The notes: a model not told the origin generated them from the sequence alone. Shown: positions 34,873 to 47,557, counted from the stretch's first letter. The stretch is DNA of 64,000 nt from Lepidostoma basale (GCA_022606425.2 JAHDVF020001356.1:245848-309847), one strand, 5' to 3'. Program-made: numbers and translations.

Positions 34873-37821
34873 CTGGCGCCCCAAACGTGTGGCATTTCGG
34901 TGTTATTATTCGATTTAGGACTCGTGTAAATTTAGGTATCCGTATCATATATTACTGCATACGATTTCAAGTTCTATCATGCAAAATTCATAAATCTTTA
35001 CATTCAAATGAAGTAATCTTCCCGCTTGTATCCTTTTGTAAAGATCGTAATTTCAAATTTATCGAATTATTCCCACATGCGCATGCGTCGATCTTCCTTT
35101 CGGTACACATGTACTCAGCGCGTGTATCCGCCGCGTATTTCATTCTCAAATTTCAAACGCTTCGCGCGTGAACCGGTCGATCGAAATAACTGTCAGTACG
35201 CTTGCACTTTGGCATAAGGGAAATTCATAGTATTTCGCATATTTCCTTCTTATCCCGCATGGTAATCGTTATTAAATTTTTTCTCGTCTCTCAACTGTGG
35301 CTAGCAAAGTCGCAATATCATGAGTATATATTTTTGTTAATATTCTATCTGACCAAGTATTCACCTAATTGTAATAACCTTAATTTTTTATACTAGTTGT
35401 AAATAACATTCAATAATAAAACTTCTGTGATCCTCGTGCTGTAAAAATAATATGTTTACAACACAATAACTATCTGAACTGACAAGAATAGTACACTGTC
35501 AAGTGTGAATAGTTTCTAAGTTCAACTCAAAACTTAGTGGCATCCAAATGAATATAAATCAGTAATTAAATTCACTAAACATGTATACTTTCTAGATTTA
35601 GCTGGTGAAAATCTAGTGGCGTCCCAATTTCTATCTTACTTGCGTTTGTAGTGTCTATTGTGTAATGGTATGTATGAATAAGTGTCTGATGAAGAATAAA
35701 CTGCCCCCATTCTCCACTTGGTCTAGTTATGTTAGAAGCGCTTTAAAAGAAGATGCATGAATCAATAGAATGAATGAATAAATGTAAATCACCCGAATGC
35801 TAGAGAAACTTGATAGACCTACAAACTCATTTGTATTATGGTTTGGTTATATTTTCCCTTCCTACTTGAATGTTTCATCTTCTTGTATGTTCTGGGTGGA
35901 TTAGGCTTCCTTTATTTGTGTGGAATACTGAATTGTCCATCACTTATAATGTTATGAACTTTTCCATCTCAGCAGAACAGAAATTTCATTGACATACAAT
36001 TTTTGTATGTGCCAATTGTCTAAATTTATAAATATTGTAACACCATTTTTTTTATACTTAGTTTTTTTTTTAATTATCTTTCATTGCTATATACATTTGT
36101 TCTTGTGTGTTCTGGATGGATAAAAACTTATTTTATTTGTGTGGAATACCAGATTGTCCATCACTTATAATGTTATGAACTTTTCCATCTCAGCAGAACA
36201 GAAATTTCATTGACATACAATTTTTGTATGTGCCAATTATCTAAATTTATAAATATTGTAACACCATTTTTTTTATACTTAGTTTTTTTTTTAATTATCT
36301 TTCATTGCTATATACATTTGTTCTTGTGTGTTCTGGATGGATAAAAACTTATTTTATTTGTGTGGAATACCAGATTGTCCATCACTTATAATGTTATGAA
36401 CTTTTCCATCTCACCAGAACAGAATTTTTCTCCACATACAATTTTTGTATGTGCCAATTGTTTAAATATATAAATATGGTAACACCATTTTCTTTATAAC
36501 TTAGATTTTTTACTTATCATTGATTGTTTTATATGTTCATATGTGTTTTGGGTCGTGAGTCGGTTAAAGGTGTTGCATATTGGATTGGTAATCACTTTTA
36601 CGATTGAGTTCACTTCTCCGATTCACCTGAACAATAACGTCCATTATATGTTTTAAAATGTTGTAGGTATATATGTTGTTTCAGTCACCTGAAGAGTTTG
36701 TTTTTGTAGAGAATAGAAGGAGTCAGAACGCTATAGGTATACAGCCTTAGAATATGTAGATGTGCCTTATTTTCCGAGGCGAAAGGGAGCCAGACCCTAA
36801 TAAAAAGCAACGCTATAGGTATACAGCCTTAGAATATGTAGATGTGCCTTATTATCCGAGGCGAAAGGGAGCTAGACCCTAATACAAAGCAACATTATAG
36901 GTATACAGCCTTAGAATATGTAAACGGACATGCCTCTGCTGTATGTAATTTAAAATTTTGTTTTTACTGGTGACTGAACACATAATATTGTTGTAACTGT
37001 TTTTCTTTATAATCTATCATCTAGGCTAGAGATGTCCAACAATAATTTACCTCAAGACCCTAACCCCTTCTCCTTTTAGAATCAGTGAGTGCTATTTACC
37101 TGCAAAGGAAAAAAAAAACAATTGTCTCTTTTGTGCTGTGGAAACTTTAAAACAATGATAATTTTTTGTATTTATAACTTAACTGCATTTGTGTTTTTAC
37201 CTGAACTGTAATTTGTATTTTTTTAAACTTAACAATTTGTAATATGTCAAACTAACTGCTACCTAAGACTTAAACCTGCCTCTCCTGTGTTTAATGATCC
37301 TTAATATTCTGAACTAAACTATAATTTGTATTTTTTTTTTCACTTAACAATTTGTAATATGTCAAACTAACTGCCAACTAGGACTTAAACTTGTCTCTCC
37401 TGTGTTTAATGATCCTTAATTTTCTGAACTAAACTATAATTAATTTTTTTTTTCACTTAACAATTTGTAATATGTCAAACTAACTGCCAACTAGGACTTA
37501 AACTTGTCTCTCCTGTGTTTAATGATCCTTAATTTTCTGAACTAAACTATAATTTGTATTTTTTTTTTTCACTTAACAAATTGTAATATGTCAAACTAAC
37601 TGCCACCTTTTAGGACATAAACCTGTCTCCCATGTGTATAATAATGATCATTTTTTTTAAGCTCGTGAATCTGATTGGTACTTTTAAATAGGCTGTCTTT
37701 GTATTTCTCAATTGTCCAAACTGTCACCTTCTAGAATTTTTATCTACCTGCAACTTTTGTATGCCATTCACTGAAGGAGCTTTTTTTTTATTTTTTTTTT
37801 ATTATTCCACATAAGAGCGAG
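34873..37821 (+). other. LTR element internal region, unit 1: no genes, three tandem arrays
   Basis: Array a: three ~221-bp units at 35880-36540 (each starts TTCTTGT(A/G)TGTTCTGG). Array b: two 82-bp units plus a partial at 36727-36922 (AACGCTATAGGTATACAGCC). Array c: four 113-116-bp units at about 37205-37620 (each with GTAATATGTCAAACTAACTG). All three recur in unit 2. No open frame above ~110 codons on either strand. The frame at 34839-35171 crosses the LTR border and is not a gag. Confidence 0.8.
34874..34891 (+). promoter_or_regulatory. Primer-binding site, copy 1 (second copy at ~38759)
   Basis: TGGCGCCCCAAACGTGTG lies one base after the LTR end. The first eight bases fit the tRNA-Lys-type PBS used by Drosophila gypsy (TGGCGCCC...). 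The rest diverges, so the tRNA is uncertain. Confidence 0.6.
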
Positions 37822-38757
37822 TGTAATGGTACATCATTATACATTTCTTCGGCCACTGAATTCGCCCCAATTCTCCCCAGTTAAGTACCTTTTCGAAATT
37901 TATTTCCAACTTCTCCTGTTTTCGCCCTGTGAGCCACCGCCGCCTTCCCAATTGGTATCACTGCTTTTTCGGTACTCTATGCTTCGAGGCCAGAAGCCCG
38001 CCACTTCCCTCTAGTCAGCCGTTGCGGGTAGGCCGCCATCTTGTGTTTTTTTGCCAGTGCCCAGTTACCACCACGATGTAGGAGAAACGTTAATCCGTTT
38101 GCATCCGGCTGGACCAGCAATGGTTCAGCCTTTCTCCCATCATATCAGGTAGAATACTAATAATAATATCCATATCGAAGACCGCACATTGGTTACACAT
38201 GTGCGTCATGTGTCCGCGTGTCTGCGATTGATTCCCTCCGCCACGGTCCGAGCCATCCTCTGCTCCCGAAATTGCCGCCCACGTGTTGTCGCACATCATG
38301 TCCCGACAACGTGGTTGACCTCACCACCATGCGGAACTGCGAGGACCACTTCTTCACGCCGCTTCAGACAGCACCAACAGGTTAGGGAACCTCGTGTCTG
38401 CCAGGTGACGCTCTACATATTGATTTGCTGACCCACCATCTTCTGGTCAGCGTCGCTGATAACGTCTACGGACGACGTCGCCGGTCGATGTCCTGACGAG
38501 CACGCCATCGAGGAATCACCTCAAACAGCCTCTTCATTCTTTCATCATGTGCCTTTTTTTTGTATTCGTACGACATCCCTAGCCTCTGGATTATTGTTAT
38601 AATGTTAACTAGATAATAAACCTTAATGTATCCCATGTAACTGTCTTTATATTTACACCCGTCCCTGAATCGAATAATATACCGAAAAGAATCTCACGAT
38701 TACCACCCTGAGGATTAAAAACCATGCTCTCCGTGCTAACCGAGGAGGTACGTTTCA
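37822..38757 (+). repeat. LTR 2 (shared middle LTR)
   Basis: 936 bp, serving as 3' LTR of unit 1 and 5' LTR of unit 2. Preceded by CCACATAAGAGCGAG. Private change: CTGATAACGTC (others CTGATCACGTC), and a shorter T-run after GTGCC. Confidence 0.9.
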
Positions 38758-41705
38758 CTGGCGCCCCAAACGTGTGGCATTTCGGTGTTATTATTCGATT
38801 TAGGACTCGTGTAAATTTAGGTATCCGTATCATATATTACTGCATACGATTTCAAGTTCTACCATGCAAAATTCATAAATCTTTACATTCAAATGATAAT
38901 CTTCCCGCTTGTATCCTTTTGTAAAGATCGTAATTTCAAATTTATCGAATTATTCCCACATGCGCATGCGTCGATCTTCCTTTCGGTACACATGTACTCA
39001 GCGCGTGTATCCGCCGCGTATTTCATTCTCAAATTTCAAACGCTTCGCGCGTGAACCGGTTGATCGAAATAACTGTCAGTACGCTTGCACTTTGGCATAA
39101 GGGAAATTCATAGTATTTCGCACATTTCCTTCTTATCCCGCATGGTAATCGTTATTAAATTTTCTCTCGTCTCTCAACTGTGGCTAGCAAAGTCGCAATA
39201 TCATGAGTATATATTTTTGTTAATATTCTATCTGACCAAGTATTCACCTAATTGTAATAACCTTAATTTTTTATACTAGTTGTAAATAACATTCAATAAT
39301 AAAACTTCTGTGATCCTCGTGCTGTAAAAATAATATGTTTACAACACAATAACTATCTGAACTGACAAGAATAGTACACTGTCAAGTGTGAATAGTTTCT
39401 AAGTTCAACTCAAAACTTAGTGGCGTCCAAATGAATATAAATCAGTAATTAAATTCACTAAACACGTATACTTTCTAGATTTAGCTGGTGAAAATCTAGT
39501 GGCGTCCCAATTTCTATCTTACTTGCGTTTGTAGTGTCTATTGTGTAATGGTATGTATGAATAAGTGTCTGATGAAGAATAAACTGCCCCCATTCTCCAC
39601 TTGGTCTAGTTATGTTAGAAGCGCTTTAAAAGAAGATGCATGAATCAATAGAATGAATGAATAAATGTAAATCTCCCGAATGCTAGAGAAACTTGATAGA
39701 CCTACAAACTTATTTGTATTATGGTTTGGTTATATTTTCCCTTCCTACTTGAATGTTCCATCTTCTTGTATGTTCTGGATGGATTAGGCTTCCTTTATTT
39801 GTGTGGAATACTGAATTGTCCATCACTTATAATGTTATGAACTTTTCCATCTCAGCAGAACAGAAATTTCATTGACATACAATTTTTGTATGTGCCAATT
39901 GTCTAAATTTATAAATATTGTAACACCATTTTTTTATACTTAGTTTTTTTTTTAATTATCTTTCATTGCTATATACATTTGTTCTTGTGTGTTCTGGATG
40001 GATAAAAACTTATTTTATTTGTGTGGAATACCAGATTGTCCATCACTTATAATGTTATGAACTTTTCCATCTCAGCAGAACAGAAATTTCATTGACATAC
40101 AATTTTTGTATGTGCCAATTGTCTAAATTTATAAATATTGTAACACCATTTTTTTTATACTTAGTTTTTTTTTTTAATTATCTTTCATTGCTATATACAT
40201 TTGTTCTTGTGTGTTCTGGATGGATAAAAACTTATTTTATTTGTGTGGAATACCAGATTGTCCATCACTTATAATGTTATGAACTTTTCCATCTCACCAG
40301 AACAGAATTTTTCTCCACATACAATTTTTGTATGTGCCAATTGTTTAAATATATAAATATGGTAACACCATTTTCTTTATAACTTAGATTTTTTACTTAT
40401 CATTGATTGTTTTATATGTTCATGTGTGTTTTGGGTCGTGAGTCGGTTAAAGGTGTTGCATATTGGATTGGTAATCACTTTTACGATTGAGTTCACTTCT
40501 CCGATTCACCTGAACAATAACGTCCATTATATGTTTTAAAATGTTGTAGGTATATATGTTGTTTCAGTCACCTGAAGAGTTTGTTTTTGTAGAGAATAGA
40601 AGGAGTCAGAACGCTATAGGTATACAGCCTTAGAATATGTAGATGTGCCTTATTTTCCGAGGCGAAAGGGAGCCAGACCCTAATAAAAAGCAACGCTATA
40701 GGTATACAGCCTTAGAATATGTAGATGTGCCTTATTATCCGAGGCGAAAGGGAGCTAGACCCTAATACAAAGCAACATTATAGGTATACAGCCTTAGAAT
40801 ATGTAAACGGACATGCCTCTGCTGTATGTAATTTAAAATTTTGTTTTTACTGGTGACTGAACACATAATATTGTTGTAACTGTTTTTCTTTATAATCTAT
40901 CATCTAGGCTAGAGATGTCCAACAATAATTTACCTCAAGACCCTAACCCCTTCTCCTTTTAGAATCAGTGAGTGCTATTTACCTGCAAAGGAAAAAAAAA
41001 ACAATTGTCTCTTTTGTGCAGTGGAAACTTTAAAACAATGATAATTTTTTGTATTTATAACTTAACTGCATTTGTGTTTTTACCTGAACTGTAATTTGTA
41101 TTTTTTTAAACTTAACAATTTGTAATATGTCAAACTAACTGCTACCTAAGACTTAAACCTGCCTCCCCTGTGTTTAATGATCCTTAATATTCTGAACTAA
41201 ACTATAATTTGTATTTTTTTTTTTCACTTAACAATTTGTAATATGTCAAACTAACTGCCAACTAGGACTTAAACTTGTCTCTCCTGTGTTTAATGATCCT
41301 TAATTTTCTGAACTAAACTATAATTAATTTTTTTTTTCACTTAACAATTTGTAATATGTCAAACTAACTGCCAACTAGGACTTAAACTTGTCTCTCCTGT
41401 GTTTAATGATCCTTAATTTTCTGAACTAAACTATAATTTGTATTTTTTTTTTTCACTTAACAAATTGTAATATGTCAAACTAACTGCCACCTTTTAGGAC
41501 ATAAACCTGTCTCCCATGTGTATAATAATGATCATTTTTTTTAAGCTCGTGAATCTGATTGGTACTTTTAAATAGGCTGTCTTTGTATTTCTCAATTGTC
41601 CAAACTGTCACCTTCTAGAATTTTTATCTACCTGCAACTTTTGTATGCCATTCACTGAAGGAGCTTTTTTTTTATTTTTTTTTTATTATTCCACATAAGA
41701 GCGAG
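38758..41705 (+). other. LTR element internal region, unit 2
   Basis: Nearly base-for-base copy of unit 1 with the same three arrays (about 39763-40425, 40610-40805, 41090-41500). A few substitutions and homopolymer length changes distinguish it. No coding capacity. Confidence 0.85.
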
Positions 41706-42642
41706 TGTAATGGTACATCATTATACATTTCTTCGGCCACTGAATTCGCCCCAATTCTCCCCAGTTAAGTACCTTTTCGAAATTTATTTCCAACTTCTCC
41801 TGTTTTCGCCCTGTGAGCCACCGCCGCCTTCCCAATTGGTATCACTGCTTTTTCGGTACTCTATGCTTCGAGGCCAGAAGCCCGCCACTTCCCTCTAGTC
41901 AGCCGTTGCGGGTAGGCCGCCATCTTGTGTTTTTTTGCCAGTGCCCAGTTACCACCACGATGTAGGAGAAACGTTAATCCGTTTGCATCCGGCTGGACCA
42001 GCAATGGTTCAGCCTTTCTCCCATCATATCAGGTAGAATACTAATAATAATATCCATATCGAAGACCGCACATTGGTTACACATGTGCGTCATGTGTCCG
42101 CGTGTCTGCGATTGATTCCCTCCGCCACGGTCCGAGCCATCCTCTGCTCCCGAAATTGCCGCCCACGTGTTGTCGCACATCATGTCCCGACAACGTGGTT
42201 GACCTCACCACCATGCGGAACTGCGAGGACCACTTCTTCACGCCGCTTCAGACAGCACCAACAGGTTAGGGAACCTCGTGTCTGCCAGGTGACGCTCTAC
42301 ATATTGATTTGCTGACCCACCATCTTCTGGTCAGCGTCGCTGATCACGTCTACGGACGACGTCGCCGGTCGATGTCCTGACGAGCACGCCATCGAGGAAT
42401 CACCTCAAACAGCCTCTTCATTCTTTCATCATGTGCCTCTTTTTTTGTATTCGTACGACATCCCTAGCCTCTGGATTATTGTTATAATGTTAACTAGATA
42501 ATAAACCTTAATGTATCCCATGTAACTGTCTTTATATTTACACCCGTCCCTGAATCGAATAATATACCGAAAAGAATCTCACGATTACCACCCTGAGGAT
42601 TAAAAACCATGCTCTCCGTGCTAACCGAGGAGGTACGTTTCA
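41706..42642 (+). repeat. LTR 3
   Basis: 937 bp. Ends TACGTTTCA and is followed directly by AGCAATCATTC, where AGCA is the right target-site duplication. Confidence 0.9.
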
Positions 42643-42646
42643 AGCA

Positions 42647-42884
42647 ATCATTCAATTGAATATGTTATTTTTTTTAAATTTACGTCTTTCGTTCATTGAA
42701 GTCTTTTCGTAGTGGAAATAAGTTCATAAGGCAATTTCTCTTCATTAAAGAGTTTTCTAATATTCTTATTCGTTTCTCGTAGAACACAAATTTTTAAATA
42801 CATATATGTCGTGAACTAGGTATAAACATGTTCAAAATGTACTTTAATCTCTTTTTAATTTGAGTTTAATAATTAACCAAAGCG
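42647..42884. other. Non-coding AT-rich DNA
   Basis: No element recognised next to the LTR array. Confidence 0.4.
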
Positions 42885-43050
42885 ATGTTTTATTATAACT
42901 ACCTCCACTTTTGTCTTTATTTTGACAGCAACCGGTTTCGCCTGGCTGCTTGGCATTTATACAAATCTGTCGATGCTAGCCAGTCTAATGAAATCGGTCG
43001 CTGTCGAAATAAATAGAAAAATTATAGTAATACGTCGTTTTGATGATTTT
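42885..43050. repeat. Palindromic element H3, copy 1
   Basis: The left arm (CTTTATTTTGACAGCAACCG, GTTTCGCCTGGCT) pairs imperfectly with the right arm (CGGTCGCTGTCGAAATAAAT). A related palindrome lies at 44560-44690. Confidence 0.55.
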
Positions 43051-43604
43051 TTATGAATTAAAACACTGCTTAATTTTTTTTTTTGTGAAACTGAGGTCAG
43101 ATTTTAAACAAATGTATGGCTCGCTACTGTAATGGACACCGCCCGCAGAGTTGGCCACGTTTGAGTAATCTCAATGGATCCACTGCGCAGAACAAGCGAA
43201 ACAAAAAAATCCTACAAATTAAGGGCGATTTATTAAGTTTACCCCTGGCGGAAAGAGCGCGGAGTTATTTCGGCGGATAAACTAAATTACATTTAAAAAG
43301 TACGCCACTGAGATATCCTGCAGTTATCAGTGACTTTAATCGTACAAAATAGCGACTCTTTAGAGCTCCTTGGAACGAATCACAAGACCGCTTTGTTACG
43401 GGCTTTATTATTATTTTGCTGGACCACTCCGTTGGTATATATTTTTGTTCTGCATCGTACAGGGAGATGAGTTCATAATAAACCCAAGAAGTTTATATTG
43501 AATCTCCATGAGAATAGTAATAAGTGTAGTATGAATTTCATTTCAACTTTCTTCTTAACAAAAATTTATTTCTAAAACATTTCAGTTTAATAATAAAAAA
43601 AATA
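43051..43604. other. Non-coding DNA
   Basis: 43100-43400 is mixed-composition unique sequence. No gene or repeat recognised. Confidence 0.4.
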
Positions 43605-43726
43605 TATATGAATGAAAGTAAAGCTTGGAGCTGGCAAAAAAATATGAAAGTATGATAAATGCCGTAGAAATTAGATTATTGAGAATAATGTGAGCGAAAA
43701 CGATACATGAAAGAATATTGAACGAC
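43605..43726 (+). pseudogene. LINE-G copy X, left half
   Basis: Degenerate block around AAGCTTGGAGCTGGCAAAAA, GCCGTAGAAATTAGATTATT and AATATTGAACGAC. It is interrupted at AACGAC (43721-43726) by copy Y and resumes at 44195. Confidence 0.75.
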
Positions 43727-44194
43727 TTATACTTTTTACAATGGTGTTCTTCTACCGACCCTTATGTATGGAGGCAAAGCATGGAACTGGAAAAATAAGG
43801 GTAAAAGTAGAATACATGCAGTAGAAATGAGATCTCTTAGACGAATGTGTGATAGATTGTCGAATGAAAATAAATGAAGTGAATGCGGTGCGAATGATGG
43901 TGTTATGAACAAAATAATGATAGGATCATTAAGATGGTTTGAACATATTGAAAGAATGAACGAATGGTAAAAAAAATTATATGTTTACGATGTAAATGAA
44001 AACGTGTCACGATCAAATAAATCAATTATTGAATGTCGGCCACGATAGGAGTCAGAGATATCGACGCGCGTGCATGACAAGATGTATGAATATTGAGGAA
44101 GCGAGAGAAATATGTCAGGAATAAAAGTGTGGCAGTCTATTCGTTCTGCCTATCCCTTCGGGGAGACGGCGTGATGGTTAGTTAGTTTTTTTTT
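43727..44194 (+). mobile_element. LINE-G copy Y inserted in copy X, TSD AACGAC
   Basis: 5'-truncated at the ACAATGGTGTTCTTCTACCG block and runs through YGGKAWNWKN and RRSLRRMC-like and INQLLNVGH regions to the complete family 3' end (CCCTTCGGGGAGACGGCG, TGATGGTTAGTTAG), then a T-run. AACGAC stands on both sides (43721-43726, 44195-44200). Its 5' end has ~11 bases (TTATACTTTTT) not found in the family. Frame broken by several stops. Confidence 0.85.
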
Positions 44195-44538
44195 AACGAC
44201 GAAATAAGGAGGAAATGTAAAGCAGATGATAGCACCAGAATTAAAATGAAAAGAGGATCCCTAAAATGGTTTGGACCTATGGAACGAATGGACGAGAGAA
44301 AAATGGTTAAAATGTGGTATACAAGCAGTGTGAGTGGAAAGAGAAGCCGTGAAAGACCAAGGAAAGCATGGCATGACCAAATTAATCAAATACTAAAAGG
44401 CGCACACATTTGAAGTCGGAAAAATCGACGAGTGTGCATGTAGAGGAATCCAGAGAGGTATGTAAGGACAGAGCAGTATGGCTGTCCATCTCTCTATACC
44501 CCTCCGAGACGGCGTGATGGTTAGTTAGTTAGCTTAAT
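44195..44538 (+). pseudogene. LINE-G copy X, right half
   Basis: AACGACGAAATAAGGAGGAA is the exact continuation seen uninterrupted in the copy at 358-892 (AACGATGAAATAAGAACGAA). It continues through KRGSLKWFGPMERMDERKMV, GRPRKAWHDQINQIL and a short MNVEESREVC region to GAGACGGCGTGATGG and TTAG repeats. Confidence 0.8.
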
Positions 44539-44559
44539 TTTTTAAAATTTTTAATAACA

Positions 44560-44690
44560 AACTCCACTTATGTCATTATTTCGCTAGTGACTGGTTTTAT
44601 CAGGTTGGTTGTCTGCCATCGAAAATCAGTCTGCCGTCGTCGTAATCAAAACCGGTCACTGTCGAAATAAAGTCAAAAGCGGACGTACTC
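44560..44690. repeat. Palindromic element H3, copy 2
   Basis: TTATTTCGCTAGTGACTGGT faces ACCGGTCACTGTCGAAATAA across ~60 bp. Same arm motif (GTCGAAATAA, ACCGGT) as 42885-43050. Confidence 0.55.
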
Positions 44691-46211
44691 ATTAGGAAAC
44701 TTGATTTATTTCATTATTATTTAAAATGAACTTCATATAGACATTTGAGTAAAATCATTAGATGATCTTAAAAACGTTTCAATATTATAATTAAAAACAC
44801 TTTGAGGGTACATTTTCGCACTTGATGACTAAATAGGTAATTAAATTTGTAAATAATAATTAAATAAAACGATGTTTTTTAACTACTTCCACTTTTATCG
44901 ATTACATTTACACACGAATTACATTTGTTACGCAGTATTCGGCATATTTCGTAACATTTTGACTTTCAACGCTTAGTTCAAAGTAAATTTTGCATTTCAA
45001 TCAAAAAGCTAACTTATTATGTAACCCATTTTTATACCATATTAACTATAATATGCCCACAATATTTTATATCCAACTATATTATAATATATCCCATTTT
45101 TATACCATATTAACTATAATGTATCAAAAATTCATGTTTGTCTTGAATACTTTGATTAAATTCCCTTCACAGTCGTATTCTCAAATGTCTCTTACAATAA
45201 ATGTCTTGAATTATAAACAAAAATCGTAAATTGTGAAAATATGACTTACTTTATAAGAGAAATAACTCAAACGTTTATTTAAAAATTGAATAAGTACATA
45301 ATCTTATTCTTGAATTCAGAACTTTTTATACCATCAAATTCGCTATTCCTTTGTCTCCTCTTTTGTGTTTTTTTAATCTATGTTATAATTTTTTCTTCAG
45401 ATCAATTTGCATAAGACATGTTGGGCTTGCGCATAAAAGATTTATCTCGAGCTCAAAACCACCACAGCAAAAGAAACAGCAACGATCTGTTTTATTTTGT
45501 GGGTTTTTTATGGCTGCTTATTGACATTGATAGATGTTACAATTTTGTGAAATGGCTTTAAGTGAGTGATGATTTCATAGCGCACCGTTCTTTAGCCATA
45601 GTATAATGGTTCTTTGGAGAGGTATTTATATCTTAACCCTTTTTTATGGTTTCATAAAATTGTGCGGGGGATTTCACGAAGCCGTTATTAATGTAAAATT
45701 TACAACAAGGAAAACTAGATATATTGAGGCGCGATCAAGTCTGACATCGGTTATATATTTAATACAAAAAAGGTGATTTGTTTACCTAAAATATTTCGAA
45801 TAAAACTATTCAAGATTGTAAATAACATACGTTTACGAGATTTTTTGACTCCTGTATCATTTAAAAAAAAAAATTAAACGGTGGTTTTCATTATGATAAA
45901 CAACGTTACAAAACGGGGTAGATCAGGGATGTCTATAGCAGTCATCTATCAGTGTCATTCTCTGTCGACCGGATTGTGGCATTGAATGGTAACCTAGCAT
46001 TGTTGTGCTTTCACTTCCATGTAATGAATTTTTGTATAAAACTCTTATTTTCTCAAATCTAGGCATCCTTCTTAAACTCTATTTTGTGGAGACTTCTCGA
46101 CATATAATCCGCATATAAAAGCATCTGCGGGCGAATCTGTGGCTGTAGCTGAACCCTTTATTAATAATAAGTAAAATACTAGCCATTCAATAATATTCGT
46201 GTTTCTGAAGA
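44691..46211. other. Non-coding AT-rich DNA with a short duplication
   Basis: 29 bp starting CCCATTTTTATACCATATTA occurs at 45025-45053 and again at 45093-45121. No gene recognised. Confidence 0.45.
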
Positions 46212-46395
46212 GATGTTAGTCTTCTTCTTTTAAGATTTCAGCCTTTTTTCCACTGCCAGATAGAGGCTTCTTCCATTTTTCTCCACTCGTCCCTGTCTTG
46301 TCCCTTTCGCATCCAAGTCGTCTAAACTATTCGGGCAATGTCGTCAGCTTATCTTTTAGGTGGCCTCCCGACACGCCTGTCCTTTTATTCAAAGA
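46212..46395 (-). pseudogene. RTE-like LINE 3' end
   Basis: Minus-strand translation with frameshifts gives GGHLKDKLTTLPE and W-RKGQDRDEWRKMEEA, then W-KKG and a GAA-rich end. It parallels the 14130-14400 fragment. Confidence 0.6.
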
Positions 46396-46520
46396 GGTTT
46401 TTAGTACCCACAAAATGTTATATAAATACAATTCAGAGAGGTTATAATTACCCACAAAATGTTTAATAAATATAATTCAGAGAGGTTATTATTACTCTCA
46501 AAATGTTAAATAAATAAAAT
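46393..46520. repeat. Short tandem repeat, ~44 bp x 3
   Basis: Units share (C)CCACAAAATGTT, TAAATA and AATTCAGAGAGGTTAT. The third is degenerate. Confidence 0.7.
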
Positions 46521-47339
46521 AAAAATATTTTTCCATGGAATGAAAAGAACAATGACCGACAAGAATTAAATTAATATTTTATATTATGGTGCACATTTTC
46601 GAATCTCTGCAATGAACACGATATAATTCACATTTAACATAATCAGATGGCGCCTAATCAATGGTTTAAACAGGTGGGTTTTAAACTCTCTTTTAACTCA
46701 TTTCTATTGTACTTTTCTGCTTGTAGGGCCAAATTACCTTAAAGCATATTTGAATAGTATATTCAAGTAAAACTATGAATTCCATAATCAACTTTATTCT
46801 CAATCGGTCTTTCAAAATAATATATACAAAATATCTCTATCTCTAGTCCACGTCTTCCTAATTGTCTCTATTCCTTACACTTATTCTCATGTAGGTCAGG
46901 TTTTCATGACGGTTTTTTCGAACTTATCTGTCATTTTCTTACCGTTTTCAACAAAAAAGGTGGCACAGTTTCCACGTATTTATTATAATAACGGCAAATG
47001 CACCGTCTCATACTGTATTTCTTTACGAGACAGTTTTCAAACTGGTTTTCTTTGTAGGAGCGAGGTTTTTAATAATTATTTGGAGATAATTTTTTTTTTG
47101 TTATATTCGCTTAATAGTAATTTTATATTATTTTTTATTTCCATTCTATTTATTTTACTTTAACTACAAGTATGATAAATCTAAACATTTGTTGATTTAC
47201 CAATATTTTCTCTTTATTAAAAAAAATTAACTTTTATAATATACAATGTTTCTTTTCTTAACTTTGTACTCGACTCGAATCCAACCAGAAATTTTAGTTA
47301 AATCATTTGATTAATGCAAACAATTTTTAATATTACTTA
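46521..47339. other. Non-coding AT-rich DNA
   Basis: No gene or repeat recognised. The frame at 46906-47163 is hydrophobic by AT composition and has no support. Confidence 0.4.
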
Positions 47340-47445
47340 CATGAATGAAAGCGTCTACTTTCAAAAATTCTTATTTAATTTCATTGGAAGTTCATGTTTT
47401 ATCACGCTTAAATATTATCAAATATTATCGCAATTTGATATTGTG
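47340..47445 (+). repeat. Hairpin MITE family H1, degenerate arm
   Basis: TGAATGAAAGCGTCTACTTT, ATTTCATTGGAAGTTCATGT and TTTTATCACGCTTAA follow the family order. Confidence 0.45.
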
Positions 47446-47557
47446 TAATGCCTGCAAGCCGAATCATATATCATTCGTATTAAAAAAAACTTGTATCTAC
47501 AAGTTTTTTTAGTACGTGTGTTATCTAATAGATGTTTACATGCATATTCATTATTTA

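Larger units (their letters stand above)
33935..42642 (+). mobile_element. Tandem LTR retrotransposon, LTR-int-LTR-int-LTR, non-coding
   Basis: Three near-identical direct repeats (LTRs of 936-938 bp) alternate with two near-identical internal regions of ~2.95 kb (34873-37821 and 38758-41705). Repeat period is 3884-3887 bp. The LTRs start TG and end CA. A PBS-like TGGCGCCCCAAACGTG follows each 5' LTR, and a purine-rich AAGAGCGAG precedes the next one. Outer borders share AGCA. Only short frames occur, with no gag, protease, RT or integrase, so it is a non-autonomous derivative, Ty3/gypsy-like by TSD length and PBS. Copies differ by only a handful of bases, so it is young. Confidence 0.9.

Noticed and set aside
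36727..36922. Direct repeats resembling a CRISPR array
   Set aside because: Contiguous 82-bp tandem units without spacers, inside a eukaryotic LTR element.
33939..42315. Sets of 62-, 69- and 80-codon frames repeated three times
   Set aside because: They repeat only because the LTR is repeated. They overlap on opposite strands and show no domain.
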